Assembly: GCF_014633365.1 (NCBI RefSeq)
Contig: NC_068349.1
Span: 35,912,753-35,976,752 of the forward strand
Direction: 5' to 3'
DNA: 64,000 bases
Origin: Diospyros lotus
Lineage: Eukaryota; Streptophyta; Magnoliopsida; Ericales; Ebenaceae
The translations under genes were made by a program, and so were the position numbers. How positions within the stretch are numbered: the stretch's first letter is position 1; each line of letters begins with the position of its first letter. Below, in pieces: positions 38,301-50,300 of the stretch. Under the pieces are notes generated by a model. The model did not search any database, had not been told where the DNA came from, and saw only the letters and a list, made by a program, of their open reading frames with translations.

Positions 38301-41300
38301 AATTGAAGGCTGATGCAAGACTGCAAAAACTTATTCGGGAGCTTCAGGTTGATTCTAATTCACACCCTAACTTCCAACTAGTGGACAGTTTTCTCCTTTA
38401 TAAGGGCAGGTTGTACTTACCCAAGGGCTCCACTCTCATTCCATTGTTATTTCATGAGGGGCATGATGGCAGCATAGGGGGACACTCTGGATTCTTAAAA
38501 ACCTACAAGAGGGCAGCAGCAAATGTTTGTTAGCAGGGGATGAAGAAGGAAATACACAAGTACGTAAGTGATTGCTTAGTTTGCCAACAAAATGAGTGTA
38601 TGGCTTTAGCCCTAGGGGGACTCTTGCAGCCTCTCCCGATCCCAACCCAAATTTGGGACAATATTGCTATGGACTTCATTGAAGGGTTGCTGAAGTTGGG
38701 CAAGATGGATTCCATTTTGGTGGTGGTGGACAGACTTAGTAAGTACGGGCATTTCATTGGGCTTAAACACCCGTTTACAGCTGGGGAGGTGGCTGAAATT
38801 TTTATTAAAGAAGTGGTGAGACTTCATGGAATTCCAAGGTTCATTGTATCGGATAGAGACAAAATTTCATGAGCAAATTTTGGGAGGAGATGTTTCGACT
38901 ACAAGGTACCGAATTCAATAGAAGCATGGCCTATCACCCTCAAACGGATGGGCAAATTGAGGTACTTAACCGAACTTTAGAAACCTACCTTCGCTGTTTT
39001 GCTTCCTCAAAACCGAAAGCTTGGTACATATGGCTACCTTGGGCTGAATTATGGTATAACACCTCCTACCACATTGCTGCCAAGGTGACTCCATTTCAAG
39101 CAGTGTATGGGCGAGAACCACCACCCTTATTGAGGTTTGAGAAGGGAACCACCCCTGTTTCAATGGTGGAACAACAGCTGGTTGAGAGAGACTTAATTCT
39201 TGATGAATTGAACCCAACTGATGAGAGCACAAGCTGTGATGAAGAAGAGGGCAGATTTGAAAAGAAGGGAGGTGATGTACAAGGAGGGGGACTAGGTTTA
39301 TTTGAAGTTAAGGCCCTATTGACAAAAATTGTTGGCTGCCCGTGCAAATGAAAAGTTGGCTACCCGCTATTATGGTCCATTTCAAATTGAGAAGGAAGTA
39401 GGTCCAGTAGCTTATAAGCTGATACTTCCATCTCATTGTCCAATTCATCCGGTATTTCATGTATCACTGCTACGGGAGGCAAGAGGGGCATTAGAAGCTA
39501 ATGTGGAGCTTCCTCAACAGCTTACTGAAGACCTTGAGATGCTGGTGGAATCGGAGGCAGTGCGACCAAGGTCTGGAAAGAACTTACAAGAGTTTGAAGT
39601 GCTCATACAATGAAAGGGGCTACCCCCATTGGAAGCTACTTGGGAACCTTACCACTTAATCCAGCAGTAGTTCCCTTTTTTCCACCTTGAGGACAAGGTG
39701 AAAGTTGGGGGGGGGGGGGGGGGGGGGGGAGTAATGATAGGCCCTCGGTTTTCTTGACTTACCAAAGAAGGGGTAGGGGAAATGGGGTAAAGTGGATGGC
39801 TGGCATAACAGCTAGCCATGTGCGTAAGGGTAGGGAAGGGAAATTGTTGGGTTGTGTAACAACCCAACAAGCGTGTGTAACAAAATTCGGTTGGGAAGGA
39901 GCGGGGGAAGAATATGTAAGGGGGGGGGGGGGGGGAGGAAAGAGGAGGATATATATCATTCTTGTATTGAGTTTTGGGAGAGTTAAGGGCTTCTCGAACG
40001 CTTAGTTCTTCTTGTAATCGGACTGTTGAATTTAGTTTCAGTGAATCGTTTTTGGGTTTCCATCATGTTATCCCAAGAGGGAAGGTTGTTGGCTTTATTA
40101 GCCAAGCCCTGAGCCCAAGGCATCAGGGACTTAGTGTTGATAAGGAGCTAATAGCAATGCTGATTGCAGTGGATAAACGGCGCCACCACTTGGGGGGGGG
40201 GGAATTTGTCATAAAAACAGACCACGAGAGCCTAAAATTCCTCCTGCAGCAGAGGTTACACACCCATCTTCAAAAGAAGGGGATGGCAAGATTGATGGGA
40301 CTGGATTATGTCATCCAATATCGAAGGGGAAGAGAGAATAAAGCTGCTAATGCCTTATCCAGATGCACTGAAGAGGCTATGGTGACCTCCATTATAGGGA
40401 CAACTGAAGAGGCTGTGGTGACCTCCATTATAGTGGTTGTCCCTGATTGGTGCCAAGAGGTCAGTGCTAGCTATGAACATGATGAGTGGACGAAGGGGAT
40501 TATGGAACAGCTCATTCTTGACCCTATTGCTAGACCGGGGTTCACTATCCATAATGGAGTGTTGAGGTACCAAGGGAGATTAGTCATTGGAGATAGTGAG
40601 GCCTTAAAAAGGCAGATTTTGGACACTCTACATGGATTCCCACTTGGGGGCCATTCTGGAATATAGAATACTTCCCAGAGGGTCAAGCAACCACTCCATT
40701 GGCCTCGGTTAAAAAAATGGGTAGTGGAGTATGTGCTGTAGTGTGATATTTGTAAGAGGTGCAAAACAAAGACAGTTGCAACCTTGGGCTACTGCAACTA
40801 CTCCTTGTACCTACGCAAGCGTGGTCTAACATCTCTATGGACTTTCTGAAAGGGCTTCCAAAGTTCGAGGGGGAGGATTGCATTTTGGTTGTGGTGGATA
40901 GACTCACTAAATTCTCTCATTTTATCGGAATGACCCACCCTTTCACTGCTCCGGAGGTAGCACGACTTTTCCTAGACAGGGTGGTGCAATTGCATGGAGT
41001 ACCCTAATCCATTGTATTTGATAGAGACAAGGTGTTCACCAGTCTCTTTTGGAAGGAATTGTTCAAGCAGCTGGGAGCCAAGTTGCACATGTCCTCAGCC
41101 TATCACCCAGAGTCCAATGGACAAACTGAACAAGTGAACCAATGCTTGGAGACCTACTTGAGATGCTTAAGCTTCCTACAGCCTAAGGAATGACACAAAT
41201 GGTTATCATTGGCTTAGTGGTGGTATAATACCTGCCATCATAGTTCTATCCGGATGACTCCCTTTGAGGCTTTATATGGGTACAAACCTCCCCTACTCCC

Positions 41301-44300
41301 TACTATATCAGGAGAAACCACAATAGCTATGGTGGGCTCCTATCAACAGTAGAGACAACAAGTGCTTCAAGTTCTATAGGAGGAATTAGCTAATACCCAT
41401 AATAGGACCGAGCAATTTGCAGACAGGAAGCAGAGTGACAGAGAATTCACAGAAGGAGATGAAGTTTACCTGAGACTCAGACAATCTCACTTAAAGGCTT
41501 GAGCACTAGGGCAACACTCCAAGCTCAGTCCAAGGTATTATGAGCCCTATCCCATTGTAGTTAGGATTGGAAAGGTGGCTTACAAGCTTCAGCTACCCCC
41601 AAACTCTTAGATCCAACCGGTATTTCATGTGTCCTTATTAAAGAAGTCAGTAGGAGCCAACTCAGTAAGCACAACCCTGCCTCCCTTATTGCCACACCTT
41701 ACTGAGGCTGTTGAACCCATGGCCGCCCTTGATAAAAGGATCTTATACCAACAGGGTACCCCCTTAACACAGGTCTTGGTGAGATAGTCTAATCTACACC
41801 TAGAAAACAACACTTGGGAGTACCTCCCTGACTAGTGTTCGAAAATGCGGCCTAGGTAGCCACTGGTTGCCGTGACTAAGGGCTGCTAGGCACCCCTAGG
41901 CGTCGGGCCCGATTAATCGGGCCACGGCGGTTCCTAGGCGGCCCAAGCTGCCTAGGTTGTGCGCAGCTAGGGCCAACCTATTTCCCTTTTCCCTCTCTGG
42001 TCGTTTGTCGTGGGTCATTTCTGTCTCTCTCTCTCTCTCGTCGCCACCGCCGATCTTGTTTCTTGGTCGTTCGCTGCCACCATTGATCTTGTCTTTGGGT
42101 CGTTCTCTCTCGTCGTCGCCGATCTCATCTCTTGGCTGTTCTTTCTCGTCATCGCCGATCTCATCTATTGGCTGTCCTCTCTCGTCGCTGATCTCGTCTT
42201 CCTCCGGTGTGTATCCATCTTCCTCCGCCTCCTATAAAAAAGTAAAAAACATTGCTCTTTGCTGCAGCAAGCAGCAAGTTGCTGTTACTTGTTGCAGCGA
42301 GCAACAAGCAACAATGTTCCCTAGCGAGCGACAAGCAGCTTTTTTCCTAGGCCTCGCCTAGGCCCCCTAGGCGCTAGGCCCCAGCTTGGCGCTTGACTAG
42401 CGTCTAGTGCGTTTTAGAACATTGTTCCATGCTTAAATAGTTCCCAAAGATAGCAGGACTACTTTAACCTTCTTGAGGACAAGAAGGTGCTAGGGGGGGG
42501 GGGGGGGGAATTGTCACGGGCATGCAATTTGTAATAATTGGGGGGGAAATTGTGATTGATTGATTGTTTAGGCAAGAAGAGTAGTTAGGTAGTTAGGCCT
42601 GAATTTAAATGTGGGCCTTGGCGCCACTAGTAGGAGTTGGTTCAGTATATAAACTCACTGATACCGCACTCCCAAGGCATCGAAGATCAACACACAACTC
42701 ATTTCTCCTGCCTAATTATTTTCTTTCTCTCTCGCGTCTATTTTGTCTCAATTCTCTCTGTTCTTCCCCCTCAATTTCCTAATTCTCCCCAATTCGAGGA
42801 GAATTCACCCCTGTCAGAGTTTGGCTCTGACACAATATTAATGCCTAAAATCCATAACCTCCATATATATCTCTATGCCCATTTCCTTCTCTACTGACAT
42901 GACCATTTAAATCATCTTATGTAATGATCTCTTTGCACTACATATTAGTGTACAAAACCTTCTAAATCTTCCCAAAATTTTGCCTTTATCTCCTCTCCTC
43001 ACCCAACTTGTGGTGCATATGTATTAGCAATATTGTTATGTTCCTTTGATTGATTTTGTAAAAGTTTAAATGTTGGAGTCTTTGACTCTCAACCCATGAT
43101 GTCCCTTAACCCACCATTTATAGGAATTCTAAAACTACCAGTTTTGATGAGGTTCTTACACTCAAATTTCACATGGACATCATGCAATGCATAAATAAAA
43201 TCATCAAAATGAATCCAATACCCTCTTTAGGTGTCAAAATGACATTGATGCATATAGTATACTTTTAAATCATCACCATGCATATATAAAAATGGTTGGG
43301 GTATCAGATAATGTCTCTGATGCCTTTCTTTTTATTATGTCCTAATTTTGTTGGTTGCATTCATTCTCAGGCCGCAACCATGGTAATAAAAGAATCTGTT
43401 GAACCACTATTGGAAGAATATCGACCTCCTGGAATTACTTCATTGAAGTTCAGCAAATTGTCTCTTGGAAATGTAGCACCTAAATTGAAGGTAAGACCTG
43501 CAGGAGATCTTAATTTTGCACTTGCTATTGCTTTAATGTCGATCAGCTGTTCTGCTTATATATCTTTATGTCAATCTTTTCCTTATTCTTAGTTCTTCAA
43601 ATTTTGAGGGTCAAATGCATTTGACATAATAGTCATATGCAGCTTTGTAAGAGGAATCATCGGTTTGAAACTGCCAGTTTTTAGTTCCCTGGGATTCCAA
43701 GAGATCATGTCTTGTTGGTAGGCCATGTTTTTGACTTTTTTTTGCATGAATTTCTATTCAATGGGGAAGAAAATCTAGCCCTCCAAAAGGGTGTCCCTAG
43801 TGCACAATGCTCTGCATTTGGCAGGGGATACACAGCCTTCCACATTTTTGTTATTGTTTTTTTTAGGCTGTTTCCACAACTTGAACCCATGGCCTATCGG
43901 TCGCAAAGGAGTAGCTTTACCATTGCTACCAAGGCTTGCCCTTAGGAAATCTCCCGCTCTAAGTTAGTGTAATTGAAGGTGGAGTGACAATACTTAGACA
44001 TACTAATTAAAATATCATATAGTATAAGTCAAGTTGAAACTCATTATTTTTATAATTTAGATTCTATAATCATCTATGATAAAACATAGACCGTATCTCT
44101 ATTTTTGTTTGTTTTTCGATTTCAATTTCTGTATCTTTTGAAAATTATGGTGTTGTGCTATATGTCTGTTGCTTGTTGACGCCCATGTTTCTTGGCTTGT
44201 ATCAACTTATTAGGATTTTCATGTTTGCAGCATACTCATCTCCACCATAGTTCACAAAAAAATATTTTATCCAAAACGGGAAAAAAGAAAAGTTTGACAA

Positions 44301-47300
44301 ATAATTTATTGTTGCTTGATCTCAATGATACTAAGTACAATATCAAGTTTCTTTGTTTTGGATTTATTCTTAAATAAGCAGGTAATAGATTGCATTTTTC
44401 TTCTTGTTGCATTGAAATTTCACGTAGGATGAGGGCTTGTATAGTATGCCCTACAATTAACTATGGGACTTAGGGCTGTAAAGTTAAGGGTTTATGAATA
44501 ACGAGACAATAGTTGGGATTTAAGAAAGAATTTAAACTTGAATAGACTGATACTTAAGATGCTTTATGGTCAGATGAAAAGCTTAGTTTGCTTGGAAACA
44601 TTAAGGAGTGCTTTACCGTGGGTTGCTGGCCTACCATTATTGGGAAACTGAGGATTAGGTTTAAGACTTAAAAGATCAAGATGCTAGGGTTTAAAGATGA
44701 ATTTATACAAGACAGTTTGATTGTGGATGCTGCACACTTCTAATTTTATTGTGGATGCTAGAAACCCTATCACCATCTGCAAGGCTTTTACGAGCCTTGT
44801 CTAGAACAACTCAGTGGAGTCTTGCAATTGAGAGGCATCAAAATATATAGATTAAACTTTGTTATTTAACTTGTCTATTTCCAACAGTAAAACTAACTTG
44901 AACTCGAAAGATTACAGGGGCAGTAAACCCTAGATTGAACTTATAACCAATTAATTGAGAATTTTTGACAGAAAGTAACCAAAAAATTGCTAAAATCTTC
45001 TTTCCATAAAATTTTAATATGCCTCATACTAGATTTTTGGTATCTTCCAAGTATGCGACACCAATTGTGAAACCCATTGCCAATTGGTTGATTGGTGTAA
45101 GCTACAAGGTTGGCTCTTTTATTCCCTCTTCGATGCATTGCTGTAAAAAGTTGATCTATGGCAGTTTAGTTCTTGGATTAACCTGCATACAGAGTTTCCC
45201 CCCTTACTTTAAAAAGTTAAGGAGTTCAAAGTCCTAGGTCATCAGGTTTCGAAAAAGATTTAAGTTGTTAGGGAAGGTGCTAACTATGTATGTCACGGTT
45301 TCTAACAACCCCCTCAAATGCAGCTATGTACATGTGTCTAACATTTTTTTATTTTTGGCTAAGTGTGGTCTGACTTAACTAAAGGTGCCAATACACAGAA
45401 CAATGGTGCATGACCAGATGAATAATGGAAACAAATTCACACAAGAAGACAAACCTAGGGTTTCCTAGTACTAGATTTCTGATACCATGTTATGTTATGA
45501 CTTGTTATAGGAAAATGTTAAGCTATTAGGAAATGTGCCCAACAATGTGTATCAAGCTTTCTGATGCAAGGAAACTTCATGAACAGGCCAAGAAGCATTA
45601 ACCCTCAGAGCTGCTATACTCCAATGTGATACCATGCTTTTGGGCTTTTCTGTAAAGCCTTGCACATTTTCTCTATAGATTTAATAAGTTCATATTACTT
45701 GAAATTGCAGGGATCCGTGTTCAAAGCCTTAAGAAAGGTCAAATTACTATGGATATTGACTTCCGCTGGGGTGGTGATCCAAGCATTATTTTAGGTGTTG
45801 AAGCTGCAATGGTTGCTTCAATACCCATTCAGGTTGGCAGATTAAATTTTCTGTAGTTTTATTTTAGATAATCTGTTCTCTCTTGTTATTTAATCAATGC
45901 TGTGGTATACCTTTTTTATTTGTTTGGTTATGAAAAATGGAGAGATTGATTAAATGTTGTTGATGAGCTATTTGTTTTTCCTTTTGCAGTTGAAGGATCT
46001 TCAAGTGTTTACTGTTGTTCGTGTAATATTCCAACTTGCTGAAGAGATTCCTTGCATATCTGCTGTTGTTGTTGCTCTGCTTTCTGAGGTATGCCTCTAG
46101 GCTATATGGATGCCTAGTCTTCATGCTTTTTGTCTGTTATAGTTACATTCTCTTGTCAGGGGAGGTTCAGGTGCCCATGCTTAGTGACTCTGAATATCAT
46201 AGTTTCTAGTAAGGGGCTAAATGAAGTGTCTATTATCTACTATAGTATCAGGGTAGGGAGAGTGTTATGCATCTACATTCACATTTCTTTAGGTATCTCT
46301 CAATTAACTTTTAACTGGGATGAGAATACGGGAGTGATGCACAAAACTGAAAGCTCTGAAGGTTTTCCTTATTTCATTTCTTATATTTAAAAAGATAATG
46401 CACATATAAAGCTCTGAGAATATGGTCTCAGACTGATACACAGTGAGAAAGAAGAATAAAAAATGAGGGAATGAGAAAGAAGACACAGAGAGAATTCAGA
46501 GAAAGAGGGGAAGGTAACCATAAATTCTTATTCAATTTTCCCAAATGGTTACAACTGATCAGATCTATATATCCGCTTACAAATTGGCAACTGCCATTCC
46601 CGCCCCTGCTGTATTAAGAAGGCAACTGACTAACCAAAAAACTAATTTCCTAACTGTAGCCACAGAAACTCTTGACAAGTGTCTCCTAGAATCACCGGCC
46701 ACTTGTCACAACATTAATCAGTCCCATTCAGCCCTAGCCAGCTCCAATTCAGCTTCCTAAACAGTCATACATCACAGACCAGATCAAAATTGGTGATAAA
46801 AGTTAAACTAGATTTTCATAATGTCACAACAACTAATGATGCTTTTGAGTTGCATATGATAATTACAAGTTTACAGTCAGTGGTGGAGATTTTATATATT
46901 AGAACAGTTAATTTTCAGAAGACATACAAACGATTGCATGATGTACACAACATCATATCAGGCCTTTATCCCTCTGTGTGGGGTTGGCTACCTAAATTCT
47001 AGCTCGCTAGTCATTTCTTTCAATGACCTTATTTTTTTGTAAGATTCTTATAACTCATTATATCTAAAGTGTTTTCCACCAATTTTTTCTTAGTCTATCC
47101 ATACATTTTTTGTTATATACTTGTTCCATTCCATCCACTCTCCTCGTTGGAGCTTGTATTGGTCTTATTTTCACATGACCAAACTATCTTATATCATGTC
47201 TCATACATCTTATCTTTAATAAGAGCCATTTTGGCTTTATTATGAGTAACCTTATTTCTAATTTTATCTTTTCTTATTTTGTTGTACATCCAACCTAACA

Positions 47301-50300
47301 TCCTCATCTTAGTTATGCTTATATTTTGCACATGTTGGTGCTTTATTGTCAAACATTCTATTCCATATAACAAAAGACAAGTAGAACTATGGAAGAACTT
47401 GAAGTCAAAATTGTTTTTGAAGAAAATTAGAGAAAAGAAAGCTTGTGTATCTTACTTTCTTGTATATTCTATTACATTTTGAATTATATTCAAAGTTGAC
47501 TTCATTAGGGAATAGAAGGAGTTTGTAGCAAAAAGGGTAGAGGAAAACCAAAGAAAACTTGGTGGAAAGCTGTTAGCCATGCCATAGGATACAATGGTCT
47601 TATAAGGATATGACCATGAATAGGGGTCATAGTTGTTAAAGGCTCAAGGCGAATTGAGGTGCAAGAGTGCTTGGAGCCTAGGCGCAAGGCACACAGTGCA
47701 AGCTCGAGCCTTTTGGATGTGATGTGCACATTTAAAAAATCTGTATGAAAATACTTATACACCATTATTTTCAATATATGCCTATAAGGAGGTAAATGCA
47801 AACCTATAAAATCATCAATAACAAATAACTGACACTGTTTAACTAAATAATGGGGGTGTTTTTATTGTTTTCTCAAATTTCTGTTTTTTTTGGGTTATTA
47901 TTGGTTAGATTTTAACAAGCCAACCAAAAAGCAAAAAAGAGATTACATAGGAGCAAAAGGTGTGTGCCTTGCTCCTCAGTATCAGGTGCACCTTACCACC
48001 TATGTGTGCACCTCATAGAGTAAGTTGCCTTCAGCTGAGACTTGAGCCTAGGTGGGTGTAGGCTTGCCTCAGGCGCACCTTTGACAACTATTTTAGGGAT
48101 GATGAGAGAGCTGGGATTAAGGCTTTCTGATGATGATGATGACAATGAGAGAAATGAGAGTGTAAGTGAAATGACCACATAATGGCATAAACAATGTACA
48201 TACACATCAATCAAAATGTGCCCCTGCTCTCTGTATTAACTGTCTGCCCAAATTAAGAAATCAATTAATAAGCAAGGAGGCATGGTGGTTCAAAGCTGAA
48301 GCTCTTGTTAGCGCCTCCAACAATCAGAAGCCCTCATCAGCAGTTAGTAGTGTCTCCATCTTGGGCCAAGAGAATCATTGGCAACATGAGAAGCTGGCCA
48401 TGGGATTGCTGCTGTGACAAGATTCCCAAAAGGTTTTGAAGGATTTAGTCTTGGTCATGGGAAGTGTCGGACAAATTCTGAATTGGGAGCTTTATCTTTG
48501 AAACAAATTTTGAAATTGTTGAAATGTGCTGGAAGCCTGGAGCAGTCTGGTAACTTGACCTGTATGGAATTTAAAGATTATCCGTATTTTTCCTGCCAAA
48601 AAAATACATGGCAGACCATACCTACCAACCAGTTCTATATGGAATTTAACAACCATGCTTTGAAGTTGGTTTTCATGTTTTAGATTCTCAATATTTTTAA
48701 ACCAATGAAGTAGATTCCATTTTGAAACAAATAGTTAGTGAATGCAGTTGGCTAGGAGAGTATGCTATGGATTATGATGATTCACAATTCAGTAAATTAC
48801 ACTTTTTCTTTTTGAAAATGATTAATGCTTATTTGTGTTCCGTGTTTTAGTTTTATCATTTGCAATAAATATTAGTGATGCTATGTGCGTTAATGCAGCC
48901 AAAGCCTAGAATTGACTATACATTGAAGGCAGTTGGTGGAAGTTTAACCGCCATCCCTGGAATTTCAGACATGATTGATGTATGTTTGATTATGATACCG
49001 AATCTTCTACTACCACTGTTTCCTTAGAGGTTGTTATTGTTATGTAAACTCATTTGCTTGTTGTCATTTGGTAGGATACTGTGGAATCAATTGTAACAGA
49101 TATGCTTCAATGGCCTCATAGGATTGTTGTTCCTATTGGTGGTATACCTGTGGATACAAGGTACTCATGTCTTTTATTTTACATTTAAATTTTTTTTTTT
49201 CTCCTTAAACCTGTATTCATGAGAGTTCCTGAGCTCTCTCTCTCTCTCTCTCTCATGCAGGGCCAGGGGGAGGGCTTTAGATGAGTCAATTATTATACAA
49301 ACATAGATACTTGGTGGATTTGTCAGATTGATAATAACTAAAGTATATAATATGCTAAATTATATTTTCCTATGGATATTTTGGCAATATATTCAATAAT
49401 TTTAGAACATAGAGCTGTGTCATGGGCCAACACTTGCCAACCAACCTAGAAGTTTAAACTGTCAGGTGGTATTGCTTACCCATTTAAATGGGCCATGATC
49501 TTTATTCTTTGATGTGGGACTGTGACACACTCTTCCACACAAATTATGTTCACCTTCTGAGCAGGTCAGACCTCCCAACCTACTCCCTGTTATAGTGCGT
49601 GACATGGAATTGAATTAAAATTGGGCTGCTCCGTTGCAGTTTCACTAGTTGGGCTCTTCCCACTAACGCAAATGTTTAAGCTGTTAGGTGGTGTGGCCCA
49701 AGATCTCTCCTTTCTTCTTGACTGCCTTTGGGTGAAAGAACTGGGAAAAAAGGAATCCTAAAATAGTCATTGTTAATCATTGCCTATCCCTTCACTATTG
49801 CTTTCTAGACATCTAAAGACTGCCTTCTTTAGCAATGAACATTCAGGTGTGGTAAGCTTATGAAACCTTTGGCTTCTTGATAATATTTAGTTTATTAGGC
49901 CTTTGTTATTACATATCAGCACACTAAGGTGCTTATCAATGAAAATAAATAGTTATAATACGATGAACTTTTGATCAGATTTAACATAATTAATTATGAA
50001 AACAGTGAGATTACCCCTGGATGATGGCTTTTTGATCAGGAAATTTGTTGTGATCCCAATGGCAGTGAACATTTATCCACTGGCATAAGGTCTTTTTACC
50101 ATATATAGAAGGCTGAGAGAACCATTGATTATGCTAGTAGGCTACTTGCTCATCTGCCATATAATCTTTTGGCTTTGATATTGCCACCTCAGCTGCTATA
50201 AATATTTTTGAACATTGACATCCAAGAATGTTCCATAGCAAGCCTCTACTAACATAATGGTTCTCTGATTAGGAAAAAATGTCTTTCCTGTACAAATTCC

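Larger units (their letters stand above)
34873..40065 (+). mobile_element. Ty3 chromovirus (inner), nested in the outer element, 5193 bp
   Basis: LTRs at 34873-35202 and 39735-40065 begin TGATAGGCCC and end CATCA. A perfect TGTTA duplication flanks it (34868-34872 and 40066-40070), proving insertion into the outer pol gene. Order: gag, zinc knuckle, protease, RT, RNase H, integrase, chromodomain. Small size, short LTRs and a C-terminal chromodomain point to the Reina clade (inference). By eye the LTRs differ at roughly 15-25 positions plus indels. Stops and frameshifts in every domain make it defective. Confidence 0.95.
31651..42832 (+). mobile_element. Ty3-type LTR retrotransposon (outer), with nested insertions, in CLB intron 3
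   Basis: Two related LTRs (31651-31985 and 42512-42832) begin TGTCAC and end in CA. Perfect 5-bp duplications, CAATA, flank the whole at 31646-31650 and 42833-42837. A primer-binding site for initiator Met tRNA follows the first LTR, and a G-rich polypurine tract precedes the second. Domain order gag-protease-RT-RNase H-integrase identifies Ty3; the compact internal region (about 5.3 kb without the nested chromovirus) suggests the Reina branch of chromoviruses. All reading frames are broken. A second chromovirus interrupts pol at 34873-40065, and a GCCTAGGCG-rich insert lies near 41835-42430. Same strand as the host gene. Confidence 0.95.

Noticed and set aside
32025..41813. Numerous minus-strand frames through the two Ty3 elements
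   Set aside because: Antisense of gag-pol; retroelement domains all read on the plus strand.
41957..42361. Plus-strand frames with Ser/Leu repeats in the outer Ty3 tail
   Set aside because: They come from a roughly 45-bp tandem repeat inside a DNA-transposon insert.
43480..43490. Alternative donor in CLB exon 4 that would restore phase
   Set aside because: No other GT (or GC) near the exon end gives phase 1; the observed GTAAGA is a strong donor, so a missing base is the simpler explanation.
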